A DNA stretch of 60,317 bases. Origin: CADEFF01 sp964569315 (lineage in GTDB: Bacteria; Pseudomonadota; Alphaproteobacteria; Dongiales; Dongiaceae). Shown piece by piece: positions 40,081 to 48,747 of the stretch (the first letter of the stretch is position 1; each line of letters starts with the position of its first letter). A program made the translations under genes and the position numbers. Where the stretch lies: positions 1-60,317 of the forward strand of contig CAZMUZ010000009.1 in NCBI GenBank assembly GCA_964569315.1. The letters run 5' to 3'. The notes beneath the pieces were generated by a model. That model did no database searches. It saw only the letters and a program-made list of their open reading frames with translations, and was not told where the DNA came from.

Positions 40081-40527
40081 TCAGGAAATCGTTCGCAGAT
40101 CCGCCCGCAGACGATCGGGGCTGGAGCCGCCCAGCAGCGCCTCGAGCGCCGCATGGGTCCGCTTCCAGATCGGGAAGGCTTCCGCCAGCAGGGCCCGGCC
40201 GGCAGGGGTGAGCGAGAGGCGACGGCTGCGCCGGTCCGTCGCGTCCGCCTCGACCGTCACGAGGCCCCGCCGCTGCAGCGGCTTCAGGTTCGCCGTCAGC
40301 GTCGTGCGGTCCATCGCCAGCAGAGTGGAAACGCTTCCCATGCTCGCCTTTTCCGGACGGTTGAGCGACATCAGCAATGAGAATTGGCCGTTGGTGAGCG
40401 ATACGGGGCGCAAGGCGTCGTCGAAGCGCCGTGCCATGGCCCGTGCCGCTCGCTGCACATGAAGACATAGACATGCATCGCGGACCTGGGGCGTGACATC
40501 GAATGGCAAGACATCGCGCTTCGACAT
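40081..40527 (-). CDS. MarR family transcriptional regulator
   Basis: A 148-residue winged-helix repressor: LHVQRAARAMARRFDDALRPVSLTNGQFSLL (dimer helix and first HTH helix, read in parts), MGSVSTLLAMDRTTLTANLKPLQRRGLV (recognition helix) and the wing EADATDRRSRRLSLTPAGRALL. It leads the operon marR - DUF1428 - YciI - VOC on the minus strand. A perfect GTTGATATCAAC palindrome lies between its own -35 and -10, the normal position for MarR autorepression. The ligand is unknown; small lipophilic or oxidising compounds are typical of the family. Confidence 0.93.
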   Translation of the reverse strand: MSKRDVLPFDVTPQVRDACLCLHVQRAARAMARRFDDALRPVSLTNGQFSLLMSLNRPEKASMGSVSTLLAMDRTTLTANLKPLQRRGLVTVEADATDRRSRRLSLTPAGRALLAEAFPIWKRTHAALEALLGGSSPDRLRADLRTIS

Positions 40528-40532
40528 GACAG

Positions 40533-40562
40533 ACTATATGTTGATATCAACTTACCTGTCAA
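40533..40562 (-). promoter_or_regulatory. Promoter and MarR operator
   Basis: On the minus strand: TTGACA (40562-40557, perfect -35), an 18-base spacer, TATAGT (40538-40533, 5/6 -10). The spacer contains GTTGATATCAAC (40540-40551), a perfect 12-base palindrome of the TTGATATCAA kind bound by many MarR proteins. The marR ATG begins six bases after the -10, so the message is nearly leaderless. It is the clearest sigma-70 promoter in the window. Confidence 0.8.
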
Positions 40563-40615
40563 ATGCGGCGCGTGCGCTCATCGGTCCGGATAATTATTCG
40601 TTTAGGATCAATAGA

Positions 40616-41779
40616 TTATGGTCTGGATGCCTGCCGGAAGCGCCAGCCGGCGATGGCCATCAGGAAGATGGCGGCCACGAGCCCGGCCACGAGGGGCATG
40701 CCCTGGCGGCCCATCACATCCATGGCGCCGCCGGCCAGCACCGGGCCGGCGAGGCTGCCTGCTTCGTAGACCATGACGAAGAGGGCATTGGCGGCCGCGA
40801 GCTCGCCCGCGGGAAAGCGCTCGCCGAGCAAGGCGAGCGCGATGGTGTAGAGACCGAACACCATGCCGCCCCAGAAGAACAGCAGGATCCAGAGCGGCCA
40901 GCGCGTGTCGGACAGGATCGGCAGGAGGATGGCGCCGGCAAGCGTCAACCCCATGAGGCAGATCAGCAAGCGAAAGCGATCGACATGGTCGGCGATCCAG
41001 CCGAGCGGCAGTTGCAGCACCATATGCCCGGCCGTGAAGATCGAGAGCAGCATGGTGGCCGACCGCCAGTCGAGTCCCCCCTGCAGCCCGTAGATCGGCA
41101 GCAGCGCGATGATCGCCATGTCGATGCAGCCGCCCGCCACCACGGCCAGCATGATGAGCGGCGCCATCGAGAGCGCGCGCCGCAGCCGCATCGGCGCCTG
41201 CTTCGAAAGATCGGGCGCGAGGCGCCGCACGAACGGCATGGGCAGCAGCACGACGAGGCTCGCGCCGAGCGCGATGCCGAAGGGCGCGAAGCCGTCGATC
41301 CCGACCGCGCCGATGATGAGCGGCCCGAGCGTGAAGCCCGCCGTCAGCACCGTCGCATAGATCGCCGTCACCCGGCCGCGATTGCGGTCGGTCGCGACCA
41401 GGTTGATCCAGGTCTCGGAGACGATCCAGTAGAGCGCGCCTGCGCAGCCCGCGATGAAGCGCAGCGGAAACCAGACCCAGATGTCGGTCGCCCAATAGAG
41501 CGGGATCACCGAAGCGAACACGGCGATGCTGAGATAGATCGCCGGCAATGTGCCGAGGACACGCGCCACCCGCGGCACGAAGGCGCCGAAGCAGAGCACC
41601 GCCAGCGGAAACATCGCAGCGTTGAGCCCGATGAAGAGCGGACTCGCCCCTGCCCGCTCCATGAGCAGCGTGAGAAGCGGCAGCACGGACCCCACACCCA
41701 TGCCGGTGCCGAAGCCGCCCGCGATGATGGCGGCGAGACTCCAGTAGCGGTCCCGGTCGCTGAGCGTGACGGCGGTCAT
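40616..41779 (-). CDS. MFS transporter, YcaD-like
   Basis: A 387-residue, 12-helix major-facilitator protein: AGGFGTGMGVGSVLPLLTLLMERAGASPLFIGLN in helices 1-2 (read in parts), LRFIAGCAGALYWIVSETWINLVATDRNRGRV (the RxxxG/SEtWi block of the YcaD/CynX group), GHMVLQLPLGWIADHVDRFR at the centre and FFWGGMVFGLYTIALALLGERFPAGELAAANA near helix 10. Start is ATG 41779; the same frame stays open far upstream opposite the next gene, which is a composition effect. Substrate unknown. Divergent from the second amidase; the 273 bases between show nothing recognisable. Confidence 0.88.
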   Translation of the reverse strand: MTAVTLSDRDRYWSLAAIIAGGFGTGMGVGSVLPLLTLLMERAGASPLFIGLNAAMFPLAVLCFGAFVPRVARVLGTLPAIYLSIAVFASVIPLYWATDIWVWFPLRFIAGCAGALYWIVSETWINLVATDRNRGRVTAIYATVLTAGFTLGPLIIGAVGIDGFAPFGIALGASLVVLLPMPFVRRLAPDLSKQAPMRLRRALSMAPLIMLAVVAGGCIDMAIIALLPIYGLQGGLDWRSATMLLSIFTAGHMVLQLPLGWIADHVDRFRLLICLMGLTLAGAILLPILSDTRWPLWILLFFWGGMVFGLYTIALALLGERFPAGELAAANALFVMVYEAGSLAGPVLAGGAMDVMGRQGMPLVAGLVAAIFLMAIAGWRFRQASRP

Positions 41780-42052
41780 CGAAGCCCCTGACGGCGAAAG
41801 AGGCGCGCAGTCTAGTGATTGCGGGGTTCCCGTCGAGCCCTCCGGAATGGGGATTGACGGCGCGGGTTGCAGGACTGCTACTCGCCGCACGCAGAGGCGT
41901 GGAGCATGGGCGCCGCACGCAAGGGCGCGGGGCGACGGCGCGCCGAGGCCCGGCGATGTCCTCGACCCGATTGCCGCAGGAAGCCGGAACCGTCTCGACA
42001 ATCCCTGCCCGGCGTGACAGGAATCCGCGCCCGCATTCTCCGGAGTTTTCCC

Positions 42053-43447
42053 ATGACCGACATCGCCCTGCTCTCCGCCACCGAGCTCGTCGCCCTCTAT
42101 CGCGCGAAGCAGCTCTCGCCGGTGGAGGCGACCGAAGCGGCGCTCGGCCGGATCCGGAAGCATGACGGCGAGCTCAATGCCTTCTGCCTCGTGGACGAGA
42201 AATCGGCGCAGGCGTCGGCGAAGGAATCCGAGGCGCGCTGGCAGAAAGGCGCGCCGCAAGGTGCGGTGGACGGCGTGCCGACCACCGTGAAGGATCTCAT
42301 CCTCACCAAGGGCTGGCCGACCCTCCGCGGCAGCCGGGCGGTCGAGAAGAACCAGGCCTGGGACGAGGACGCGCCTGTCGTGGCGCGGCTGCGGGAAGCG
42401 GGCGCGGTGCTGCTCGGCAAGACCACCACGCCGGAGTTCGGCTGGAAGGGCGTCACCGACAACCCGCTCACCGGCATCACCCGCAATCCCTGGAATCCGG
42501 AACGTACGCCGGGCGGCTCCAGCGGCGGCGCCGCGGCCGCCTGCGCCGCCGGCATGGGCGCGCTCCATCTCGGCACGGATGGCGGCGGCTCCATCCGTAT
42601 CCCGGCGAGCTTCACCGGCATCTATGGCTTCAAGCAGAATTACGGCCGCGTGCCGGCGCATCCGCTCAGCCCCTTCGGCACGGTCGCCCATGTCGGACCG
42701 ATGACCCGCACGGTCGCCGACGCGGCGCTGATGCTGAATGTCCTGGCGGAGCCCGATATCCGCGACTGGTATGCGTTGCCGGCCGACGGCAAGGATTACC
42801 TGGACGGGCTCGAGGACGGGGTGCGGGGCTTGCGCATCGCCTGGAGCCCGAGCCTGGGCGGCTTCCCTGTCGAGCCGGACGTGGCCGCCGCGACCGCCGC
42901 CGCGGCCAGGGTCTTCGCCGACGAGCTCGGCGCCCAGGTCGAGGAGGCGACGCCGGATCTGGCCGGCGCCGACGATGTGTTCCTGAAGCACTGGTTCCCC
43001 GGCGCCGCCAATGCGCTGCGGGCCTTCACGCCGGAGCAGCGCAAGCTGATGGATCCGGGTCTCCTCGCCATCGCCGAGCAGGGCGAGGCCTTCACTCTCA
43101 TGGAATATCTGGCGGCGGTGAAGCAGCGGGAGACGCTGGGCGTCGCCATGAACCGCTTCCACACGAAATACGACCTGCTGCTGACGCCGATGATGCCGCT
43201 GGTCGCCTTCGAGGCGGGCCAGCCCGTACCGCGCCAGAGCGACGGCACCGTCTGGCTCGACTGGTCGCCCTTCAGCTATCCCTTCAACCTCACGCAGCAG
43301 CCTGCGGCCTCGGTGCCTTGCGGTTTCTCGAAGAACGGCATGCCGATCGGGCTGCAGATCGTCGGCCCGCGCTACGGCGAGCCGCTCGTGTTCCGCGCCT
43401 CGCGCGCCTACGAGCGGAACCATCCCTTCCGCATGCCGGTGCTCTGA
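42053..43447 (+). CDS. Amidase signature family enzyme
   Basis: A 464-residue amidase with Lys80 (TTVKDLI), Ser156/Ser157 (TPGGSSGGAAA) and nucleophile Ser180 (GTDGGGSIRIPA). N-terminal IALLSATELVALYRAKQLSPVEATEAAL and the C-terminal NLTQQPAASVPCGFSKNGMPIGLQIVGPR are general to the GatA-like group (read in parts). It is unlikely to be GatA itself because gatB and gatC are absent and the length is short. It is overlapped by the DUF983 gene (TGATG). ATG 42053; the open frame extends upstream without a ribosome binding site. Confidence 0.9.
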   Translation: MTDIALLSATELVALYRAKQLSPVEATEAALGRIRKHDGELNAFCLVDEKSAQASAKESEARWQKGAPQGAVDGVPTTVKDLILTKGWPTLRGSRAVEKNQAWDEDAPVVARLREAGAVLLGKTTTPEFGWKGVTDNPLTGITRNPWNPERTPGGSSGGAAAACAAGMGALHLGTDGGGSIRIPASFTGIYGFKQNYGRVPAHPLSPFGTVAHVGPMTRTVADAALMLNVLAEPDIRDWYALPADGKDYLDGLEDGVRGLRIAWSPSLGGFPVEPDVAAATAAAARVFADELGAQVEEATPDLAGADDVFLKHWFPGAANALRAFTPEQRKLMDPGLLAIAEQGEAFTLMEYLAAVKQRETLGVAMNRFHTKYDLLLTPMMPLVAFEAGQPVPRQSDGTVWLDWSPFSYPFNLTQQPAASVPCGFSKNGMPIGLQIVGPRYGEPLVFRASRAYERNHPFRMPVL

Positions 43448-43848
43448 TGCCGAACGGCGCCGCCATGGCACGACCGCCGGCCGAACGGCCGCGCCAGTTC
43501 GGCCGGATCGGCTTCCTCGCCGCCTTCGCGCGCGGGCTCCGCCGACGCTGCCCGCGCTGCGACCGCGGCGCCCTTCTTGCCGGCTACATCACGATGCCGC
43601 CGCGCTGCGCGAGCTGCGGCCTCGATTTCGAGCCCTGTCGCGCCGACGACGCGCCCGCCTATTTCACCATCCTCATCGTCGGCCATATCGTGGTGCCCGG
43701 CCTGCTGCTGATGGAAAGGGCGCTCCATCCCGAGACCTGGCTGCAAATGGCGATCTGGCTCCCGGCGACGCTCGTCCTGACGCTCGCGATGCTGCCCTTC
43801 GTCAAGGGCGCCACCATCGCCGCGATCTGGGCCTCGAAGCAGGACTGA
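43447..43848 (+). CDS. DUF983 family zinc-ribbon membrane protein
   Basis: A 133-residue protein. The N-terminal cytoplasmic part has two CxxC pairs (RRCPRCDRG and PRCASCGLD) that can bind Zn, followed by FEPCRADDAPAYFTILIVGHIVVPG and two membrane helices (about residues 75-95 and 100-120). DUF983 proteins are widespread in alphaproteobacteria, frequently near cytochrome c oxidase assembly genes, but have no proved function. The start codon overlaps the amidase stop (TGATG), so translation is coupled. Confidence 0.88.
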   Translation: MPNGAAMARPPAERPRQFGRIGFLAAFARGLRRRCPRCDRGALLAGYITMPPRCASCGLDFEPCRADDAPAYFTILIVGHIVVPGLLLMERALHPETWLQMAIWLPATLVLTLAMLPFVKGATIAAIWASKQD

Positions 43849-43890
43849 GCCTCGCCGCCGTGCCCGCCTCGGGCGACCGATGCGCTTGCC

Positions 43891-44277
43891 TCAGGCGGCC
43901 GCCTGGGCCGCGTAGATGACGTAATATTTCTTCAGCGTCTCGAGCGTTTCCCAGGTGCCGGTGAAGCCCTTCGGGATCACGAAGGCATCGTCGGCCTTGA
44001 AGGTCTCGGCATGGCCGTCGGCGTCGGTCAGGCGGCATTTTCCCGAGATCAGATAGATGAACTCGTCCTCGTCGTATGTGACCGACCATTTCCCCTTGGT
44101 CGAGCTCCAGATACCGGAGAAGAGCTGACCGCTACCGTCGGTGAAGAAATTGCGCGTGGTGGTCGCCGGCTTTCCCGCCAGAACCTTGCCCGGCTTGCCG
44201 CGCTCGAGCTTCGGTCCCTTGCGGTCGAACCGCACGATCTTCGCCGTGCCGGATTGCTTCCTCGTCGCCCTTGCCAT
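43891..44277 (-). CDS. Cupin domain protein (DUF861/EutQ-like)
   Basis: A 128-residue single cupin. After a basic N-terminal stretch (MARATRKQSGTAKIVRFDRK) come FSGIWSSTKGKWSVTYDEDEFIYLISGK (motif 1 without the classical two His, read in parts), CRLTDADGHAETFKADDAFVIPKGFTGTWETLE and KKYYVIYA. This matches the Cupin_3 group (sugar-derivative isomerase or ligand-binding fold). ATG 44277 with AGGAGACTAGGG upstream. It follows the methyltransferase gene by 14 bases on the same strand, so it is the last gene of that unit. Confidence 0.87.
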   Translation of the reverse strand: MARATRKQSGTAKIVRFDRKGPKLERGKPGKVLAGKPATTTRNFFTDGSGQLFSGIWSSTKGKWSVTYDEDEFIYLISGKCRLTDADGHAETFKADDAFVIPKGFTGTWETLETLKKYYVIYAAQAAA

Positions 44278-44291
44278 CCCTAGTCTCCTTC

Positions 44292-45068
44292 TCATGCGTG
44301 CGGTTTGCGGGCGCGGTAGCGCCCCGGATTGAGGTCACCACGATCCAGCACCACGGTCATGGCGTGCCAGTTTTCGACGAAATGCGCGGCCTGCTCGGCA
44401 CCGAGGAGCTCGATCATGCGGGGATGGAGCGGGCCCTTCATCTGCTCGTATTCCTCGCGCGACTTGCGCCGGTACCAGCCCTCGTCGGTCGCGATGCGGA
44501 TCTCGCCGAAGCCCAGCTCCTCGAGGATGCGGCGATGCGTCTCCGGCGTCTCCATGGCGTAGGTCAGGCCCTCGAGCTCAAAGAAATGGGCCATCTCCGC
44601 GCCGAAAGCCGCATCGCCCTTCATCCAGTCATAGGCGGCGAGCCAGCCGCCCGGCCGCAGCACGCGCTTAACCTCGGCGAAGATGGCGCGCTTGTCGGCG
44701 ATCTGGGTGAAGGCGCCGGAGCTGTAGACGAGGTCGAAGGCGCCGTCGGGAAAAGGCAGCGGCCCCGGGGTCACCAGCTCGAACTGGACCTGGCTCGCGC
44801 GGCCTTTGCGCGCGATCAGCCGTTCCGCACGCCGGATCAGTCCCGGGTCGATGTCGATCCCGACGACGTTCGCGCCGAGCTCTGCCAGGACGAGATCGCC
44901 GCCGCCGAGCCCCGATCCGATGTCGAGCACGCGGGCGTTGTCGAGCTTGAGGCCCTGCAGGGTCTCGCGGACGAGCGCCGGTCCGCCCGGCGCCATGAAG
45001 CCCTCGCCCCAGATGAGCTCCAGCATGGCGACCATGCCGTCGTGATACTCGCCATGCGCATCGCTCAT
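44292..45068 (-). CDS. SAM-dependent methyltransferase, phosphoethanolamine/sarcosine MT-like
   Basis: A 258-residue class I methyltransferase. Motif I is ARVLDIGSGLGGGDLVLAELG (split here by reading), motif II VVGIDIDPGLIRRAERLI, motif IV FDLVYSSGAFTQIADKRAIFAEVKRVLRPGGWLAAYDW (read in parts). N-terminal HDGMVAMLELIWGEGFMAPGG resembles phospholipid- or small-amine-methylating enzymes. Start ATG 45068. It lies 101 bases downstream of the alcohol dehydrogenase of the acpXL cluster on the same strand, in the slot where lpxXL is found in rhizobia, and so may modify the lipid product or be unrelated. Confidence 0.85.
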   Translation of the reverse strand: MSDAHGEYHDGMVAMLELIWGEGFMAPGGPALVRETLQGLKLDNARVLDIGSGLGGGDLVLAELGANVVGIDIDPGLIRRAERLIARKGRASQVQFELVTPGPLPFPDGAFDLVYSSGAFTQIADKRAIFAEVKRVLRPGGWLAAYDWMKGDAAFGAEMAHFFELEGLTYAMETPETHRRILEELGFGEIRIATDEGWYRRKSREEYEQMKGPLHPRMIELLGAEQAAHFVENWHAMTVVLDRGDLNPGRYRARKPHA

Positions 45069-45169
45069 TTGCCGTCTCCCGCCCCGGCCGCTTCCCGCCC
45101 CGGCCGAATTCTGCGGCGCGCACGGCCGGATTGGCAATCGTCAATCCGCCGCTGCCGCATGGGGAGACC

Positions 45170-46195
45170 TCAGGGCAGCGTCACCACGATCTTGCCGAAC
45201 ACGTCGCGGCTCTGCAGCCGGCGGATGCCCTCGCCCATCGCATCGAGCGCGAGGGTGCTGTCGATCACCGGTTTCAGGCCGCGCGCCATCTTCACCATCG
45301 CTTCCTGCACATTGCGGAAATTGGCGCCGAAGGAGGCGATGATGCGGAGCTGCTGCTGGTAGAGATGCAGGAGGTTCGTCGGCGCGCTGACGCCGCTCGT
45401 CGAGCCGCAGGTGACGAGCCGGCCGCCGCGCCTCAGGGAGAGCAGGCTGCCGGCCCAGGTATCCGGCCCGACATGCTCGAACACCACATCGACGCCCCGC
45501 TTGCCGGTGAGGCGCCGCACCGCGCCCTCGAACCGGTCCTCGCGATAGTTGATGACGTGATCGGCGCCCAGCGCCGTCATGCGCGCGAGTTTCGCGGCGC
45601 TGCCGGCCGTCGCGATCACGGTGGCACCCGCATCCTTCGCCATCAGGATCGCGCTCGACCCGACGCCGCTGCCGCCCGCCTGGATCAGGATCCATTCGCC
45701 GCGCTCGAGCTTCGCATTGTCGAACAGCATATGCTGCACCGTCGCGAAGGTGACAGGCGCGCAGGCAGCCTCCGCGAAGGAGAGCGCCGCCGGCGCCGGC
45801 AAGGCGAGCCGCGCCGGCAGCGTGATCCGCTCGCGCGCGAGCCCGTCGGCATGGAACCCCATGATGCCGCCGACATTCTCGCAGAGATTCTCGCGCCCCT
45901 CGCGGCAGGCGCGGCAATGGCCGCAGACGAGGCCGGCATAGATGACGACCTTGTCGCCCGGCTTCGCATGGGCGACGCCGGCGCCGACCGCCAGCACCTC
46001 GCCCGCCCCCTCGACGCCGGCGACGATCGGCAGGCTGCGCCGGGCGAAGGCCATGCCGCGCAGGCTCCAGAGATCGATATGGTTGAGCGCCACGGCGCGC
46101 ATGCGGACCTGGAGCTCGCCGGGACCGGGCGCCGGCGGTTCCGGGAGATCGACCAGTTCCAGCCGGCCGTCTTCGATGAGGGAGAGGGCGCGCAC
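45170..46195 (-). CDS. Zinc-type alcohol dehydrogenase of the VLCFA (acpXL) cluster
   Basis: A 341-residue MDR-superfamily dehydrogenase. Structural zinc Cys cluster GLVCGHCRACREGRENLCEN (about residues 89-108), the catalytic-domain start VAGVEGAGEVLAVGAGV, and the Rossmann motif IQAGGSGVGSSAILMAKDAGA (read in parts). In rhizobia the cluster acpXL-fabZ-fabF-fabF-adh-lpxXL has a dehydrogenase of this kind at the same place, thought to act in making the long omega-1 hydroxylated chain. Twenty-four bases from the ketosynthase gene, same strand. Confidence 0.85.
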   Translation of the reverse strand: MRALSLIEDGRLELVDLPEPPAPGPGELQVRMRAVALNHIDLWSLRGMAFARRSLPIVAGVEGAGEVLAVGAGVAHAKPGDKVVIYAGLVCGHCRACREGRENLCENVGGIMGFHADGLARERITLPARLALPAPAALSFAEAACAPVTFATVQHMLFDNAKLERGEWILIQAGGSGVGSSAILMAKDAGATVIATAGSAAKLARMTALGADHVINYREDRFEGAVRRLTGKRGVDVVFEHVGPDTWAGSLLSLRRGGRLVTCGSTSGVSAPTNLLHLYQQQLRIIASFGANFRNVQEAMVKMARGLKPVIDSTLALDAMGEGIRRLQSRDVFGKIVVTLP

Positions 46196-46219
46196 GATCG
46201 GCCGTCCGGACCGGCGACG

Positions 46220-47497
46220 TCAGACCGGCTCGGCGCCGAGCACGAGGCTCACATTCTGGCCGCCGAAGCCGAAGGAGTTCGAGAGCACCCGCCGCACGGT
46301 CGCTGGCCGCGCCCGGTTCGGCACCACATCCAGCGGAATCGCGGGATCGGGCTCGCGATAATTGATGGTGGGCGGCAGGCGCTGGTCGCGGAGGGTGAGG
46401 AGCGCGAAGGCGGCTTCGACGGCGCCGGCCGCCGTCAGCGTATGGCCGATCATGGATTTGTTGGCGCTCACCGGAACGCTGCCGGCGCGATCGCCGAATA
46501 CCGCCTGGATGCCGAGCGTCTCCATCTTGTCGTTCTCCGGCGTGCCGGTGCCATGCGCGTTGATGTAGTCGATCGCCTCGGGCCCGATGCCGGCGTCGGC
46601 GAGCGCGTTCCGCATGCAGCGCACGATCGGCTTGCCGTCCGGGCTCGAGCGGGTGCGATGAAAGCCGTCCGCCGCCTCGCCGCAGCCGAGCACATAGCCG
46701 ATGATCCGGGCGCCCCGCGCCCGCGCCGCCCCGACATCCTCCAGCACCAGCGCCGCCGCACCCTCCGCCAGCACGAAGCCGTCGCGATTCCTCGAGAAGG
46801 GCTTCGCCGCCTGCTCCGGCACCTCGTTCGCGGTCGAGAGCGCGGAGAGCAGCGTGAAACGAATCAGGGATTCCGGCTGCACCGAGGCGTCCGCCCCGAC
46901 CACGAGAGCCGCTTCCGATTCGCCGCGGCGGATCGCCTCGACGGCGAGCTGGATCGCGCTCGCACCGGAGGCGCAGGCGGTCGAGACCGTCACCGGCATC
47001 CCGCGCGTGCCATATTCCGCCTGCAGCCGGTCGGCGATGAAACCGTTGAGGAATTCGATATGCGGTTCGCTGGGCCCCGCGGCCGCCTTGCGCAGCATCG
47101 GACCGTAGCGCAGCTCCCCGGCGGCGCGGGCGATCTCGAGCCGCATGGGGATTTCCTGGTCGACCGGCGGCGCCGCCACGAAGAGGCCGCCGGGGAATTC
47201 GCCGATCCGGCCTATGCCGGCCTGGCTCAGCGCCTCGCGCGCGACGCGCGTCCCCATGGCGAGCGAGACATGCGGCGTGCTGGTCTCCGCGATCGGCAGG
47301 AACTCGACCGAACCGGCGACGGTGGTACGCATACCCTCGAGCGGAAACCGGCCGATCCGCCTTATGCCGGAACGGCCCGCCGAAAGCGCCCGCCAGTTCT
47401 CCTCGCGACCTTCGCCGAGCGAGGTCAGGATGCCGATGCCGGTCACCGCCACCGGCGCGCGCCTCGTCGCCGGCCCGTTCGACGTCGCTTCCGCCAT
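46220..47497 (-). CDS. Beta-ketoacyl-ACP synthase, FabF1XL-like
   Basis: A 425-residue KAS II-type condensing enzyme with an intact triad: Cys175 (VSTACASGAS), His in DYINAHGTGTPENDKMET and His in SMIGHTLTAAGAVEA. It ends with the usual SNSFGFGGQNVSLVLG. It should elongate acyl chains on AcpXL towards C28. It is paired with a second ketosynthase-fold protein upstream that lacks the active-site Cys, an arrangement like the KS/chain-length-factor pairs of aromatic polyketide synthases. ATG 47497. Confidence 0.92.
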   Translation of the reverse strand: MAEATSNGPATRRAPVAVTGIGILTSLGEGREENWRALSAGRSGIRRIGRFPLEGMRTTVAGSVEFLPIAETSTPHVSLAMGTRVAREALSQAGIGRIGEFPGGLFVAAPPVDQEIPMRLEIARAAGELRYGPMLRKAAAGPSEPHIEFLNGFIADRLQAEYGTRGMPVTVSTACASGASAIQLAVEAIRRGESEAALVVGADASVQPESLIRFTLLSALSTANEVPEQAAKPFSRNRDGFVLAEGAAALVLEDVGAARARGARIIGYVLGCGEAADGFHRTRSSPDGKPIVRCMRNALADAGIGPEAIDYINAHGTGTPENDKMETLGIQAVFGDRAGSVPVSANKSMIGHTLTAAGAVEAAFALLTLRDQRLPPTINYREPDPAIPLDVVPNRARPATVRRVLSNSFGFGGQNVSLVLGAEPV

Positions 47498-47519
47498 GGG
47501 CTGCCTCCTGCTTCCGGTA

Positions 47520-48725
47520 CTACCGCGCGGCCTCGACGAGCGCCAGCCCTTCGCCGCGATAATGGCCCCAGCTCGTCACCAATACCTGGTCGATCGGGCC
47601 GGCCTCGGATTCGAGCGGATCCTCCGGCGCCAGCGGCGGAAACAGCGCGCCGCGCTCCGCGCAGCTTGCCGCGAGCGCGAGATTGGCGAGGAACGAGGCT
47701 TCCATGCCATGGCCGAGCGCCGCAGCCGTGCCGCGTACGGCAAGACCGTCGCGGCGTGCCGCGAGCGCGGCGAGCCAGCGATGCTCCTCCTCGGTCGCGG
47801 CACCGGCACCGGACGCACCGCTCAGAATGGCGAGGCCGCCCGTCTCCGTCGGCGGCAGATCCTTCAGTTGACGCTCGGCCGCCCGGCTCGCGGCACCCGG
47901 CTGGCGGTCGGTCTGGTCGGCCAGCACCGACAGGAGGCGGGCATGCGGAGGGCGGCCGCGCCGCGCTGCGAGCGCCGCCGGCTCCAGCACCAGGAAGGCG
48001 CCCATGCTGCCGAGCGTCATGCCGGCCCGGGGCCGGTTCCAGAGCGGCGCCCAGGGCCCGTCCAGCAGATAGCCGCCCGGGCCGTAGAGCAGCAGGCTGT
48101 CGGCGCGGCTCGCATTGAAGCAGCCTCCGACCAGCGAGATTTCGCTCTGGCCCGCGCGGACGCGAAGGAAACCGTTGCGCAGCGCCGCGATTCCGGCGGC
48201 TTCCTCCCCCATGAAGGTGCGGCTCGAACCGATCGCGCCATGCACGATCGAAATATTGCCGGCGAAGAGATTGGGGAGCTGCGCCAGAAAGAGCGTCGGC
48301 CGCAGATCGGCGAGGAGCCGCTCGTTCAGCACGCGGCCCGGGTCGTTGGCGCCCTCCATCGCCGCGAAAATCTGCTCGTCCGCCGCGATATCGCGCTCGC
48401 CGCCCGGCGATGCGACGCTGATATCGACCTTGCCCAGGGCATCCGCATCGCCGGCAATGCCCGCATCGGCGAGCGCCAGCCCCGCCGCATAGACGCCGTA
48501 ATGCATCAGCGGCCCCATAGCGCGCTGATCGCCCTTCTTCGGAATCTGCCGGTCGAGATCGAGACCGGTGACGGGATGGATATGGAAAGGCGCGAAGCTC
48601 GCGCTGTCGATCCGTGCGCGCCAGGCCCCCGGCGCCGCGAGGCCCGCCCATTGCGCCTCGATCCCTTCGCCCAGCGCCGTGACGAGGCCGATGCCGGTGA
48701 TCCAGACCTCCTGCTTCACCGGCAT
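47520..48725 (-). CDS. Ketosynthase-fold protein lacking catalytic Cys, FabF2XL-like
   Basis: A 401-residue thiolase-fold protein: WITGIGLVTALGEGIEAQWAG start, MHYGVYAAGLALADAGI, and the nucleophile-elbow region reads SIVHGAIGSSRTFMGEEAAG, where a Ser/Gly run replaces TACSS. The region of the first His reads ASGAGAATEEEHRW without the NAHGTGT block, while AALGHGMEASFLANLAL keeps the last His. It therefore cannot condense by the normal mechanism, and probably acts as a partner setting chain length for the adjacent active KAS (inference). Position matches fabF2XL in the rhizobial cluster. Confidence 0.87.
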   Translation of the reverse strand: MPVKQEVWITGIGLVTALGEGIEAQWAGLAAPGAWRARIDSASFAPFHIHPVTGLDLDRQIPKKGDQRAMGPLMHYGVYAAGLALADAGIAGDADALGKVDISVASPGGERDIAADEQIFAAMEGANDPGRVLNERLLADLRPTLFLAQLPNLFAGNISIVHGAIGSSRTFMGEEAAGIAALRNGFLRVRAGQSEISLVGGCFNASRADSLLLYGPGGYLLDGPWAPLWNRPRAGMTLGSMGAFLVLEPAALAARRGRPPHARLLSVLADQTDRQPGAASRAAERQLKDLPPTETGGLAILSGASGAGAATEEEHRWLAALAARRDGLAVRGTAAALGHGMEASFLANLALAASCAERGALFPPLAPEDPLESEAGPIDQVLVTSWGHYRGEGLALVEAAR

Positions 48726-48747
48726 GCCCCCGCGAGGCGGCGGCGGG

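Noticed and set aside
40616..43471. A 951-codon minus-strand frame covering the MFS gene and the region opposite the amidase
   Set aside because: Only the first 387 codons from 41779 encode a recognisable protein. The rest is low-complexity, Arg/His/Glu-rich and antisense to a clear amidase, as expected from third-position G+C.
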